Position numbers and translations under genes: made by a program. Source: an uncultured Bacteroidales bacterium (GTDB lineage Bacteria > Bacteroidota > Bacteroidia > Bacteroidales > P3). From it: 59,214 bases of DNA. The notes under the pieces were generated by a model. It did not search any database, was not told where the DNA came from, and saw only the letters and a program-made list of their open reading frames with translations. Shown here piece by piece: positions 1-8,608 of this stretch (its first letter is position 1; each line of letters starts with the position of its first letter). The stretch lies in contig CALGCG010000081.1 in the NCBI GenBank assembly GCA_937884485.1, positions 1 through 59,214 on the forward strand, given 5' to 3'.

Positions 1-171
1 ATACAGTATATAAGAACTATATAAGAACGATATAAGAACGATATAGGAACTATATGAGAAGGGGCGAAGAGGGTACGGCTTCGGTGCCTTTGCGGTGCGG
101 CGGAGGGGTGGTGCGGGAGGGGGGACGGCAGGGCGGCGGGGCGGGGCCGGGGCGGGAGGCGCCGGGGGAAA
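1..171. repeat. 11-bp phased repeat element, copy 1 (right arm, cut by window start)
   Basis: Centre CAG at 4-6, then five 11-bp units of the TATATAAGAAC type at 7-17, 18-28, 29-39, 40-50 and 51-61. GC-rich 11-mers continue in the same register (GGGCGAAGAGG at 62-72, then units starting with G every 11 nt) to about 171, where the rplQ terminator begins. Only 3 nt of the left arm are inside the window. No gene is visible in 1-248. Confidence 0.75.
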
Positions 172-210
172 AAGGAAAGCCCCGCCGGACGGGTGGGTCC
201 AGCGGGGCTT
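168..210 (-). terminator. Terminator of the ribosomal protein cluster
   Basis: A perfect 9-bp stem (AAGCCCCGC at 177-185 with GCGGGGCTT at 202-210) lies 39 nt after the rplQ stop. On the minus strand it is followed by a T-rich run (complement of 168-178). This fits an intrinsic terminator ending the long minus-strand transcript. Confidence 0.8.
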
Positions 211-248
211 GAGGATGGTTCAAAAAGGGTGTCCCTTTGCCGCAGGGT

Positions 249-752
249 TTATTCGGCCTTGGGGGCTTCGCTGGCGGCAGGGGCCTCGGCCACGGGGGCC
301 TCGACGGCTGCGGGGGCAGCGGCGTCGGCCTTCTTGGCGCGCGAGCGGCGGGTGGTCTTGGCTTTCTTGGAGGAGGCCTCTTTGAGCATGTTCTCGTTGT
401 AGTCGACGAGTTCGATGATGGCCATCTCGGAGTTGTCGCCGTGACGGATGCCGGTCTTCAGGATGCGGGTGTAGCCACCGGGGCGGCCGGCGACTTTCTG
501 CGACACTTCGCGGAAGAGTTCGTTGACGGCCTCTTTGCTATGCAGGTAGCTGAAGACGATGCGGCGGTTGTGGGTGGAGTCCTCTTTCGAGCGGTTGATG
601 ATGGGCTCGACGTAAACGCGGAGGGCTTTGGCTTTGGCAACGGTGGTCTCGATGCGCTTGTGCAGGATGAGCGAGGAGGCCATGTTGGAAAGCATGGCCA
701 CGCGGTGGGCGTGGGTTCTTGACAGATGATTTACTTTGCAACCGTGTCTCAT
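249..752 (-). CDS. rplQ: 50S ribosomal protein L17
   Basis: 167 residues. The N-terminal ~120 residues are the conserved L17 fold (starts MRHGCKVNHLSRTHAHR), which sits near the peptide exit tunnel of the large subunit. The last ~40 residues are a low-complexity Ala/Pro/Glu tail after a basic KKAKTTRR stretch, an extension beyond the ~120-residue minimal L17. Last gene of the cluster, 9 nt after rpoA, as in the alpha operon of other bacteria. Confidence 0.97.
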   Translation of the reverse strand: MRHGCKVNHLSRTHAHRVAMLSNMASSLILHKRIETTVAKAKALRVYVEPIINRSKEDSTHNRRIVFSYLHSKEAVNELFREVSQKVAGRPGGYTRILKTGIRHGDNSEMAIIELVDYNENMLKEASSKKAKTTRRSRAKKADAAAPAAVEAPVAEAPAASEAPKAE

Positions 753-761
753 ATTCTTTTC

Positions 762-1754
762 TTATTCTTTATCTAATTTATACTTTGAAACATTCATACC
801 GAATTCGAGGTTCTTCGAAGCGACGAGGTTTTCGAGTTCGGTAAGCGATTTTTTGCCGAAGTTGCGGAATTTCAGCAGGTCGGCCTTGTTGAAGGAGACC
901 AGGTCACCCAGGGTCTCGACTTCGGCGGCCTTGAGGCAGTTGAGCGCGCGGACCGAGAGGTCGAGGTCGATAAGTTTGGTCTTGAGGAGCTGGCGGGTGT
1001 GTGCCGTGGACTCATCGAACTCTTCCTGGACGGGTTTGGTTTCCACGTCGAGGGTGATGCGCTCGTCGGAGAAGAGCATGAAGTGCTGGATGAGGATGGT
1101 GGCAGCTTCCTTGAGGGCCTCTTTGGGGTGGATGGAGCCGTCGGTCTCGATATCGAACGTCAGCTTCTCATAGTCGGTGCGCTGCTCGACGCGGTAGTCG
1201 TCGACGGCATACATAACCTTTTTGATGGGGGTATGGATGGAGTCGATGGCGATGACACCGATGGGGTCGGTGGGACGCTTGTTTTCGTCGGCGGGAACGT
1301 ATCCGCGGCCCTTGTCGATGGACAGGGTGATGTGCAGCTCGGTGGAGGCTTCCATGTGGCAGATTTCGAGGTCGGGGTTGAGGACCTGGAATCCGTTGAG
1401 GTTGCTGTTGAGGTCACCGGCTTTGAAGACTGTCTGATTTTTGACCGTGAAGGTAAGCTTTTCGTGGTCGTAATCCTCCAGCTGACGGCGGAAGCGGATC
1501 TGCTTCAAGCGCAGGATAATGTCGGTCATGTCCTCGACCACTCCGGGGAGCGACGAGAACTCATGGTCGACGCCATCAATCTGGACAGATGTGATAGCAT
1601 AGCCTTCGAGCGAAGAGAGAAGGACGCGACGCAAAGCGTTGCCGATGGTTGTGCCGTAGCCGGGTTCCAGCGGACGGAATTCGAACGTGCCGCGGAAGTC
1701 GTCGGCCTCCAGCATGACCACCTTGTCGGGTTTTTGGAATGATAATATTGCCAT
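762..1754 (-). CDS. rpoA: DNA-directed RNA polymerase subunit alpha
   Basis: 330 residues, normal family length. Residues ~1-235 form the assembly/dimerisation domain (LRRVLLSSLEGYA is the conserved helix that contacts beta). After a linker, ~255-320 form the C-terminal helix-hairpin-helix domain (LNCLKAAEVETLGDLV, FGKKSLTELE) that touches upstream DNA and regulators. It follows rpsD by 68 nt and precedes rplQ by 9 nt, so alpha is made with the ribosomal proteins. Confidence 0.98.
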   Translation of the reverse strand: MAILSFQKPDKVVMLEADDFRGTFEFRPLEPGYGTTIGNALRRVLLSSLEGYAITSVQIDGVDHEFSSLPGVVEDMTDIILRLKQIRFRRQLEDYDHEKLTFTVKNQTVFKAGDLNSNLNGFQVLNPDLEICHMEASTELHITLSIDKGRGYVPADENKRPTDPIGVIAIDSIHTPIKKVMYAVDDYRVEQRTDYEKLTFDIETDGSIHPKEALKEAATILIQHFMLFSDERITLDVETKPVQEEFDESTAHTRQLLKTKLIDLDLSVRALNCLKAAEVETLGDLVSFNKADLLKFRNFGKKSLTELENLVASKNLEFGMNVSKYKLDKE

Positions 1755-1822
1755 TGTTTATCCTTTCTTTCTTTGATGGGTTTTTGTCTAAGCCAAGACT
1801 CAGACTGACGTCCTGTGGACTG

Positions 1823-2428
1823 TTACTTGGAGTAGAGGTCAACGATGAGCTGCTCGTTGATGGTCTCGGGGATGTCGGTGCGCTGAGGATAGCTGACAAA
1901 CTTGCCGCTCATGCTGGCGCCGTCCCATTCAAGCCAAGGATAGTTGTTGGCACGCGAGGCGAGGGAGTCGGTGATGACTTCGAGCGATTTGCTGCGCTCG
2001 CGCACGGAGACGACGTCGCCTTCCTTCAAAGAATAGGAGGGGACATTGACGACATTGCCGTTGACGGCGATGTGGCAGTGGGAGACGAGCTGGCGGGCCT
2101 GGGCGCGGCTGCGGGCGATGCCGAGGCGGTAGACCACGTTGTCGAGGCGGGCCTCGATGAGTTTCATCAGCTCTTCGCCGGTGATGCCGCCACGGCGCGA
2201 TGCCTCGGCATAGAGTTTGCGGAACTGGCGCTCAAGGATGCCGTAGGTGTATTTGGCTTTCTGCTTCTCGTTGAGCTGGATGCCGTACTCGGAGGTCTTG
2301 CTGCGGCGGCGGTTCTGGCCGTGCATGCCGGGAGCATAGGGTTTCTTCTCGTAGCTCTTGTCCGGGCCGTAGATAGGCTCGTGGAACTTTCTTGCGATTT
2401 TGGTCTTCGGACCTGTGTATCTTGCCAT
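1823..2428 (-). CDS. rpsD: 30S ribosomal protein S4
   Basis: 201 residues, full length. Starts MARYTGPKTKIARKF. An S4-type RNA-binding domain is visible at about 90-155 (ARLDNVVYRLGIARSR). S4 is a primary 16S rRNA binder that starts 5'-domain assembly; in enterobacteria it also represses its own operon, but no equivalent mRNA site was identified here. Confidence 0.98.
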   Translation of the reverse strand: MARYTGPKTKIARKFHEPIYGPDKSYEKKPYAPGMHGQNRRRSKTSEYGIQLNEKQKAKYTYGILERQFRKLYAEASRRGGITGEELMKLIEARLDNVVYRLGIARSRAQARQLVSHCHIAVNGNVVNVPSYSLKEGDVVSVRERSKSLEVITDSLASRANNYPWLEWDGASMSGKFVSYPQRTDIPETINEQLIVDLYSK

Positions 2429-2459
2429 TGTTGTTCTGTTCTTTTTTTAAGATTAATAA

Positions 2460-2849
2460 TTACACACGACGACGTTTGGGGGGACGGCAACCGTTGTGGG
2501 GCAGCGGGGTGATGTCGGTGATTTCGGTGACCTCGATGCCGCAGGTGTTGATTGCGCGGATTGCAGATTCACGTCCTTGACCAGGTCCTTTGACGAAGAC
2601 CTTGACTTTTCTTAGGCCCAAATCATAAGCAACTTTGCCGCAATCTTCCGCAGCCATCTGGGCGGCGTACGGAGTGTTTTTCTTCGATCCGCGGAAGCCC
2701 ATTTTTCCGGCAGACGACCAAGAAATCACTTGACCGGCGTTATTCGTCAACGAGACGATGACGTTGTTGAAGGATGCAAAGATGCATGCTCTTCCCTGAG
2801 GTTCAACTTTGACGACTCTTTTTTTAGTCGGTTTTGAAGTTTTTGCCAT
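2460..2849 (-). CDS. rpsK: 30S ribosomal protein S11
   Basis: 129 residues from the ATG at 2849 (MAKTSKPTKKRVVKVEPQG). An in-frame ATG 39 nt upstream (2888) would add MVVKKQSKSSKNK; the inner start was chosen because it gives the usual S11 length and N terminus. S11 lies on the platform of the small subunit near the mRNA exit. The gap to rpsM is the longest in the cluster (104 nt) and holds no gene. Confidence 0.95.
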   Translation of the reverse strand: MAKTSKPTKKRVVKVEPQGRACIFASFNNVIVSLTNNAGQVISWSSAGKMGFRGSKKNTPYAAQMAAEDCGKVAYDLGLRKVKVFVKGPGQGRESAIRAINTCGIEVTEITDITPLPHNGCRPPKRRRV

Positions 2850-2953
2850 TTTGTTTTTGCTTGATTTACTTTGTTTCTTTACTACCAACCGCTCCTGTGT
2901 CTGTGGGGTTTTTTGTTCTGGTCCGCGGCTGGGGCGCTACTTGCCGTTACTTT

Positions 2954-3331
2954 TTACTTGGTAGCTTTCTTCTTGTTAGCGATAGTTTTCTTCTTACCCT
3001 TGCGAGTGCGAGCATTGTTCTTGGTGCTCTGGCCACGGAGGGGGAGGCCCAGGCGGTGACGGACGCCGCGGTAGCAGCCGATATCCATCAGTCGCTTGAT
3101 GTTCATCTGGACTTCGGAGCGGAGGGCGCCTTCGACTTTGTACTCATCGTTGATGATGTTGCGGAGGGTGTTCTGCTCGTCGTCGGTCCAATCCTGCACC
3201 TTCTTGCCTTCGTCGATACCGGCCTTGGCCAGAATCTCTTTGGCGGTGCTACGTCCGATTCCGAAGATATAGGTCAGGCCTATCTCTCCTCTTTTGTTCT
3301 TGGGTAAGTCAATACCTGCAATACGTGCCAT
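2954..3331 (-). CDS. rpsM: 30S ribosomal protein S13
   Basis: 125 residues. Starts MARIAGIDLPKNKRGEIG, contains the helix-two-turn-helix region (YIFGIGRSTAKEIL) and ends in a very basic tail (TRKGKKKTIANKKK) that reaches toward tRNA and the B1 intersubunit bridge in known ribosomes. It sits 26 nt after rpmJ. Confidence 0.98.
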   Translation of the reverse strand: MARIAGIDLPKNKRGEIGLTYIFGIGRSTAKEILAKAGIDEGKKVQDWTDDEQNTLRNIINDEYKVEGALRSEVQMNIKRLMDIGCYRGVRHRLGLPLRGQSTKNNARTRKGKKKTIANKKKATK

Positions 3332-3357
3332 AGATTCTTTTTATTGTTTTTTTTTAA

Positions 3358-3474
3358 TTATCCTTGTCTTTGTTTGAATTTAGGATTTTTCTTGTTGATT
3401 ACATAGACAACCCCGTGGCGGCGGACCACTTTGCACTCGGGCGATCTTTTCTTTACAGAGACTCTTACTTTCAT
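3358..3474 (-). CDS. rpmJ: 50S ribosomal protein L36
   Basis: 38 residues: begins MKVRVSVKKRSPECKV and ends NKKNPKFKQRQG. Three of the four zinc ligands of the C+ form of L36 are absent (only the Cys in SPEC remains), so this is a non-zinc form, as is usual in Bacteroidota. It lies between infA and rpsM, its expected place. The reading frame was read directly from the minus strand. Confidence 0.95.
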   Translation of the reverse strand: MKVRVSVKKRSPECKVVRRHGVVYVINKKNPKFKQRQG

Positions 3475-3535
3475 TTTGTGTAATTATTAATCTTGTGATA
3501 CTTTTTTTCTTTTTCCGAGACCTCGCTGCGGGGGT

Positions 3536-3754
3536 CTACTTGTGGCGGTAAGTGATGCGGCCTTTCGAGAGGTCATAGGGCGACATTTCGATCTGCACCT
3601 TGTCTCCGGGGAGGATTTTGATGTAGTGCATGCGCATCTTGCCGGAGATATGGGCGATGATTTGGTGTCCGTTTTCCAATTCGACGCGGAACATGGCGTT
3701 GCCGAGGGATTCGACAACCGTGCCGTCTAATTGTATGGATGCTTGTTTTGCCAT
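3536..3754 (-). CDS. infA: Translation initiation factor IF-1
   Basis: 72 residues, a single S1/OB-fold domain (MAKQASIQLDGTVVESLGN to the end). IF-1 sits in the ribosomal A site during initiation and aids IF-2 and IF-3. Located after map and before rpmJ, the standard order in this phylum. Confidence 0.98.
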   Translation of the reverse strand: MAKQASIQLDGTVVESLGNAMFRVELENGHQIIAHISGKMRMHYIKILPGDKVQIEMSPYDLSKGRITYRHK

Positions 3755-3787
3755 TTACTTGTTTTTACTTACCGTTGGTGTTGTTGT

Positions 3788-4555
3788 TTACTTGTTCTCG
3801 ATGAAGTCGAATGTTGTGAGGATGTCGGGGCCGTCGGCGGTGATGGCCACGGTGTGCTCGAAGTGGGCCGCGGGTTTGCCGTCGCGTGTGCGGCAGGTCC
3901 ACCCGTCTTCTTTGGAGAACTTGACGTTCTTCGAGCCCATGCACACCATGGGTTCAACAGCGATGACCATTCCCTCCTTCAGCAGAGGACCGGTGCCGGG
4001 GACTCCGTAGTTGGGCACGTTGGGGGACTCGTGCATCTTGAATCCCACCCCGTGGCCGCACAGCTCGCGCACAACGGAGTAGCCGTTCTTCTCGCAGTGC
4101 ATCTGGACAGCATGGCTGATGTCTCCCACACGGTTGCCGGCTTTGCAGCGGTCGAGACCGAGGAAGAGGGCTTCGCGGGTCACTTTCATCAGGCGCTGCA
4201 TCTCGGGGCTGACGGGGCCCACGGGGAAGGTGTAGGCCGAGTCGGCGACGTAGCCGTTGAGCTCGATGACGCAGTCGAGGGAGATGTTGTCGCCCTCCTT
4301 GATGAAGAGGTCGCCGGGAATGCCGTGCACAACGACGTCGTTGACCGAGATGCAGAATGCCGAGGGGAATCCCTCGAAGCCTTTGCACAGCGGCTTGGCG
4401 CCATTATCGCGGATGTACTGCTCGCCGATTTTGTCGAGGAAGGCGGTGGTTACGCCCGGACGGATATGACGGCCCACCTCCGCGAGAGTTTTCCCGAGGA
4501 GGAGGCCGGCATCACGTATGAGCTCGATTTCTTCTTTTGTCTTGAGCAGTATCAT
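3788..4555 (-). CDS. map: Methionine aminopeptidase, type I
   Basis: 255 residues. Removes the initiator Met from new proteins. Metal-binding residues of the pita-bread fold can be seen: Asp in LDCVIELNGY and in VADSAYTF, His in CGHGVGFKMHE and Glu in VIAVEPM, with a final Glu near FEHTVAI. Lacks an N-terminal zinc-finger extension, so the short bacterial form. Nineteen nt after secY and 33 nt before infA. Confidence 0.97.
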   Translation of the reverse strand: MILLKTKEEIELIRDAGLLLGKTLAEVGRHIRPGVTTAFLDKIGEQYIRDNGAKPLCKGFEGFPSAFCISVNDVVVHGIPGDLFIKEGDNISLDCVIELNGYVADSAYTFPVGPVSPEMQRLMKVTREALFLGLDRCKAGNRVGDISHAVQMHCEKNGYSVVRELCGHGVGFKMHESPNVPNYGVPGTGPLLKEGMVIAVEPMVCMGSKNVKFSKEDGWTCRTRDGKPAAHFEHTVAITADGPDILTTFDFIENK

Positions 4556-4574
4556 TCTTTTCCTTTGCTGTTTT

Positions 4575-5930
4575 TTATGCCTGGATGGACATCGAGGTGC
4601 GACCCTTTATGCGTCCGGTCTTGGTGAGGCCGTCGTAGTGGCGCATCAGCAGGTGGCTCTCAATCTGCTGGAGGGTGTCGAGGATGACACCGACGAGGAT
4701 GAGCAGCGAGGTGCCGCCGTAGAACTGGGCGAACTGCGTGTTGACGCCAATGAGACGGACAAGGGCCGGCAGGATGGCCACGATGGCGAGGAAGATGGAA
4801 CCGGGAAGGGTGATCTTGGAGAGGATGCCTTCGAGGTATTCGGCGGTCTTCTTGCCAGGTTTGACACCGGGGATGAATCCGCCGTTCTTCTTCATGTCTT
4901 CAGCCATCTGGTTGGGGTTGATAGCAATGGCAGTGTAGAAATAGGTGAACACTACCACCAGGATGAAGAACACCAGATTGTACCAAAAACTGTTGTAGTC
5001 GGCGAAAGCCATAGCGAACTTGCTGTCGGAATTGTCAGAGAAGCCCATGAAGGTGATAGGCAGGAACATGATTGCCTGGGCAAAGATGATAGGCATGACG
5101 CCGGCTGCATTAACCTTCAGGGGGATGTACTGGCGCACGCCGCCATACTGCTTGTTGCCGACGATGCGCTTGGCATACTGCACGGGGATGCGGCGGGTGC
5201 CCTGCACAAGGAGGATGACGAGCAGGATGACTGCGAGGAGGACAACGAGTTCGAAGAGGAACATCACCAGTCCGCCGCCTTCCTCAAGACGCGAGGCAAA
5301 CTCGGCCGAGAGGGCGAAGGGAAGACGGGCGATGATACCAATCATAATCAAAAGCGAGATGCCATTGCCGACACCTTTGTCGGTAATGCGCTCACCAAGC
5401 CACATGACAAAGAGGGTACCGCTGATCAGGATGACGATGCTGCTGATCCAGAAGAAGGCCGAAGGCTCGGCACCCGTGAAGGGGTGGAGGGCATAGGGCG
5501 TGGCTTCGAGCTGCATGCGCATGTTTGTGATGTAAGCGGGTGCCTGAGCTGCCGTAACAGCAACAGTGAGCCAGCGAGTGATTTGATTCATCTTTCTACG
5601 GCCACTTTCACCTTCTCTCTGCATTTTCTGGAACTTGGGGACCACCATCACGAGCAACTGGATCACGATGGATGCCGTGATGTAAGGCATGATGCCCAAG
5701 GCAAAGATGGAGGCATTGGAGAATGCTCCACCCGAGAACATGTTGAGAAGGCCCATCAAACCTTCGGAGCCCTGTTTTCTGAGGACAGCGAGCTGAGACG
5801 GGTCGACACCTGGTAAAACGACGTAGGAACCGATGCGGTAAATCAGCACCAATCCAATGGTGTAGAGGATTCTTTTCCGCAGGTCTTCAATCGACCAGAT
5901 GTTCTTAAGTGTCTGTATTAATCGCTTCAT
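4575..5930 (-). CDS. secY: Protein translocase subunit SecY
   Basis: 451 residues with about ten hydrophobic helices; forms the SecYEG inner-membrane channel. Starts MKRLIQTLKNIWSIEDLRKRI. Family hallmarks include the plug region after GIMPYITASIVIQLL and the cytosolic loops with QGTRRIPVQYAKR. Fifteen nt after rplO, the usual place at the end of the spc segment. Confidence 0.98.
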   Translation of the reverse strand: MKRLIQTLKNIWSIEDLRKRILYTIGLVLIYRIGSYVVLPGVDPSQLAVLRKQGSEGLMGLLNMFSGGAFSNASIFALGIMPYITASIVIQLLVMVVPKFQKMQREGESGRRKMNQITRWLTVAVTAAQAPAYITNMRMQLEATPYALHPFTGAEPSAFFWISSIVILISGTLFVMWLGERITDKGVGNGISLLIMIGIIARLPFALSAEFASRLEEGGGLVMFLFELVVLLAVILLVILLVQGTRRIPVQYAKRIVGNKQYGGVRQYIPLKVNAAGVMPIIFAQAIMFLPITFMGFSDNSDSKFAMAFADYNSFWYNLVFFILVVVFTYFYTAIAINPNQMAEDMKKNGGFIPGVKPGKKTAEYLEGILSKITLPGSIFLAIVAILPALVRLIGVNTQFAQFYGGTSLLILVGVILDTLQQIESHLLMRHYDGLTKTGRIKGRTSMSIQA

Positions 5931-5945
5931 TGTAAAAGAATTGTG

Positions 5946-6395
5946 TTATTCGATAACGGTAGCGACACCACCTTTTTCTTCGATAGCCTTCTTGGCAGTG
6001 GCGGAGAAAGCGTGGGCGGTGACATTGACGGCTTTGGCCAGTTCGCCACGACCGAGAATCTTGATACGATCCTTGCTGGAAATGAGACCGTTCTCTTTCA
6101 GCACATCGATGTTGAAGTCGGTGATGTTCTTGGCTTCGGCAAGGGCATTGAGGGTGTCGATGTTGATGCCGACATATTCAACGCGGTTGATGTTCTTGAA
6201 ACCGAACTTCGGCACGCGACGATAGAGGGGCATCTGACCGCCCTCGAAGCCGACCTTCTGGTGGTAGCCCGAGCGAGCCTTGGCACCTTTGTTACCGCGT
6301 GTGGCAGTGCCACCCTTTCCGGAACCGGCACCGCGGCCGATGCGTTTCGAATGCTTGATGGATCCTTCAGCAGGCTTAAGATTGCTTAAGTTCAT
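5946..6395 (-). CDS. rplO: 50S ribosomal protein L15
   Basis: 149 residues. The glycine- and lysine-rich N terminus (RIGRGAGSGKGGTATRGNKG) penetrates 23S rRNA in known structures; the C-terminal half is globular. Directly upstream of secY. Confidence 0.98.
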   Translation of the reverse strand: MNLSNLKPAEGSIKHSKRIGRGAGSGKGGTATRGNKGAKARSGYHQKVGFEGGQMPLYRRVPKFGFKNINRVEYVGINIDTLNALAEAKNITDFNIDVLKENGLISSKDRIKILGRGELAKAVNVTAHAFSATAKKAIEEKGGVATVIE

Positions 6396-6423
6396 TATAT
6401 CTTTCCTTTCTTATTTTACTAGA

Positions 6424-6609
6424 TTAAATTTCTTCGACAGTGATGAGGTGCTTGACCTTATCAATCATGCCCAAAATCTGGGGGTTGGCAACAACCTCAC
6501 GGGTGTGGTTGATGCGACGCAGACCCAGAGCGGCCATGGTGCGTTTCTGACGGGCGGGACGGCCAATAATACTTCTGACCTGTTTGATTCTGAGTTTCTT
6601 TTCTGCCAT
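6424..6609 (-). CDS. rpmD: 50S ribosomal protein L30
   Basis: 61 residues, starts MAEKKLRIKQVRSIIGRP, normal for bacterial L30. Lies between rpsE and rplO as expected. Confidence 0.97.
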   Translation of the reverse strand: MAEKKLRIKQVRSIIGRPARQKRTMAALGLRRINHTREVVANPQILGMIDKVKHLITVEEI

Positions 6610-6629
6610 AATCTTGACCTCCTATTAAT

Positions 6630-7148
6630 TTAACCGTTAAACACTTTGTCGAGAGAAATTCCACGAAGCTGGGACACCATGTAGGGATCCTTCATCTGGA
6701 GAAGGGCGTTGATGGTAGCCTTGACGACGCTGTGGGGGTTGGAAGAGCCTTTGCACTTGGCAAGGACGTCTTTGACACCCACGCTCTCCAGAACGGCACG
6801 CATGGCGCCGCCGGCGATGACACCGGTACCAGGGGCTGCGGGTTTGAGGAAGACTTTGGCACCGCTGTACTTGCCGCACTGCTCATGGGGAATGGTACCT
6901 TTCAGCACGGGGACGCGGATAAGGTTCTTCTTGGCATCGTCGATACCTTTCTGGACGGCGGCCTGGACTTCCTTGGCTTTACCAAGGCCATATCCAACAA
7001 CGCCGTTTTCGTTTCCAATAACTACAATGGCAGCAAAGGTGAAGGTTCTACCACCTTTGGTAACCTTTGTTACACGATTGATAGCGACAAGACGATCTTT
7101 GAATTCGATCTCGCTCGATTTTACTCTTTTAATGTTTACTTCTGCCAT
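6630..7148 (-). CDS. rpsE: 30S ribosomal protein S5
   Basis: 172 residues. A double-stranded RNA-binding-like N-terminal domain (~18-83, with RTFTFAAIVVIGNENG) is followed by the C-terminal S5 fold. The loop KVTKGGRTF corresponds to the spectinomycin-contact region in other bacteria. Six nt after rplR. Confidence 0.98.
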   Translation of the reverse strand: MAEVNIKRVKSSEIEFKDRLVAINRVTKVTKGGRTFTFAAIVVIGNENGVVGYGLGKAKEVQAAVQKGIDDAKKNLIRVPVLKGTIPHEQCGKYSGAKVFLKPAAPGTGVIAGGAMRAVLESVGVKDVLAKCKGSSNPHSVVKATINALLQMKDPYMVSQLRGISLDKVFNG

Positions 7149-7154
7149 GACTTA

Positions 7155-7508
7155 TTAGAATTTTAAACCACCTTCTCTGGCACCGTCGGCCAAGCTTTTC
7201 ACGCGGCCGTGGTAGAGGTAACCATTACGGTCAAAAACAACGGTATTGATACCAGCGGCGATAGCACGCTCGGCAACGGTCTTGCCAACCTTGGCGGCCA
7301 CTTCGCTCTTAGTGCCACTCTTTTCAAAGCCTTTCTCGAGGGAAGAGGCTGCGGTCAGTGTCACACCTTTTACATCGTCAATCACCTGAGCATAGATTTC
7401 CTTATTGCTTCTGAAAACCGACAGGCGAGGCATATCAGCAGTTCCGCTGATTTTGTGACGGATGCGGAATTTAATTTTTGTTCTTCTTATGTCTTTCTTT
7501 GTTGCCAT
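7155..7508 (-). CDS. rplR: 50S ribosomal protein L18
   Basis: 117 residues. Binds 5S rRNA with L5. The conserved core is RLSVFRSNKEIYAQVIDD and the C-terminal half contains AAGINTVVFDRNGYLYHGRVK. Six nt before rpsE. Confidence 0.98.
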   Translation of the reverse strand: MATKKDIRRTKIKFRIRHKISGTADMPRLSVFRSNKEIYAQVIDDVKGVTLTAASSLEKGFEKSGTKSEVAAKVGKTVAERAIAAGINTVVFDRNGYLYHGRVKSLADGAREGGLKF

Positions 7509-7556
7509 AATATTTTTCTTTTGGCTTTTCTTGGCAAATTCTTTTTACCTTACAAT

Positions 7557-8111
7557 TTATTTAGCAGCAGCTTTACCAGCCTTCTTACGAACCTCTTCGC
7601 CCTGGAAGCGGATACCTTTACCCTTGTAGGGCTCGGGTTTGCGGAGCGAACGGATCTTGGCTGCAGCCTGTCCCAGGATCTGCTTGTCGCAGCAGGTCAT
7701 GGTAATGATGGGGTTCTTACCTTTCTCGGTGACGGTCTCGACCTTGATTTCGGGTGCAAGCTCGAAGAAAATCTTGTGCGAGTATCCGAGGTCCATCTCC
7801 ATGACATTGCCAGTGGCCTGGACTTTATAACCGACGCCAATGACTTCCTGGACGGTTTTGAAACCTTCACTGACACCCTTCACCATGTTGGCAGCGAGAG
7901 CACGGTACAGGCCATGCATGGCCTTGGTCTCACGCTCGTCGTTAGGACGGTTGAAATGGAGCACACCATCTTCAACCTTCATTTCTATCATGGGGTTCAC
8001 CTTCTGGTTGAGTTCTCCCAGAGGGCCTTTGACGGTCAGAACATTGTCATCAGAAATCTTCACTTCGACACCTTTGGGAAGGTGGATGGGCATTTTACCT
8101 ATTCTTGACAT
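7557..8111 (-). CDS. rplF: 50S ribosomal protein L6
   Basis: 184 residues with the duplicated L6 fold; C-terminal signature KPEPYKGKGIRFQGE. Binds near the sarcin-ricin loop and the factor-binding site. Between rpsH and rplR. Confidence 0.98.
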   Translation of the reverse strand: MSRIGKMPIHLPKGVEVKISDDNVLTVKGPLGELNQKVNPMIEMKVEDGVLHFNRPNDERETKAMHGLYRALAANMVKGVSEGFKTVQEVIGVGYKVQATGNVMEMDLGYSHKIFFELAPEIKVETVTEKGKNPIITMTCCDKQILGQAAAKIRSLRKPEPYKGKGIRFQGEEVRKKAGKAAAK

Positions 8112-8132
8112 TTTCTAATTCTCCTCTCTTGA

Positions 8133-8534
8133 TTAGCTGATGTAACATAAAACTTCACCGCCCACGTTGAGGGTACGGGCTTCCTTGTCGGTCATGAGGC
8201 CTTTGGAAGTGGACACGATGGCAATGCCGAGACCATTGAGGACGCGGGGCATCTCGTCGACGGAGACATACTTGCGCAGACCGGGGCTGGAGACACGCTT
8301 GAGCTCAGCAATGGCCGACTGTTTGGTGAGGGGGTGATACTTGAGAGCGATTTTGATGCTCTGGTTGTGGGAACCCTCATTCTCGAACTTGTAGTTGAGG
8401 ATGTAGCCCTTCTCGAAGAGAATCTTGGTGATTTCCTTCTTCAGTTTGGAACCGGGGATTTCGACCACGCGATGCTTGGCGGCAATGGCGTTTCTCATGC
8501 GGGTCAAGTAATCTGCAATAGGATCTGTTACCAT
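8133..8534 (-). CDS. rpsH: 30S ribosomal protein S8
   Basis: 133 residues, starts MVTDPIADYLTRMRNAI and ends with the conserved GLMTDKEARTLNVGGEVLCYIS. S8 binds the 16S central domain and in E. coli represses the spc operon. Here it is preceded by an unusually long (74 nt) spacer holding a hairpin (see the separate entry). Confidence 0.98.
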   Translation of the reverse strand: MVTDPIADYLTRMRNAIAAKHRVVEIPGSKLKKEITKILFEKGYILNYKFENEGSHNQSIKIALKYHPLTKQSAIAELKRVSSPGLRKYVSVDEMPRVLNGLGIAIVSTSKGLMTDKEARTLNVGGEVLCYIS

Positions 8535-8542
8535 TTTTTAAT

Positions 8543-8602
8543 TTTTGATTTTAAGTTTTGTAGTATTGGTGTTATGCCAACTTGCAAAGCTACCAATAAA
8601 TT
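8543..8602 (-). promoter_or_regulatory. Hairpin in the rpsN-rpsH spacer, possible S8 control site
   Basis: On the minus strand a TATTGGT segment and an ACCAATA segment frame a loop of about 21 nt between the rpsN stop and the rpsH start. Most spacers in this part of the cluster are under 35 nt. A role in translation control or RNA processing is inferred only from position and pairing. Confidence 0.3.
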
Positions 8603-8608
8603 ATATTC

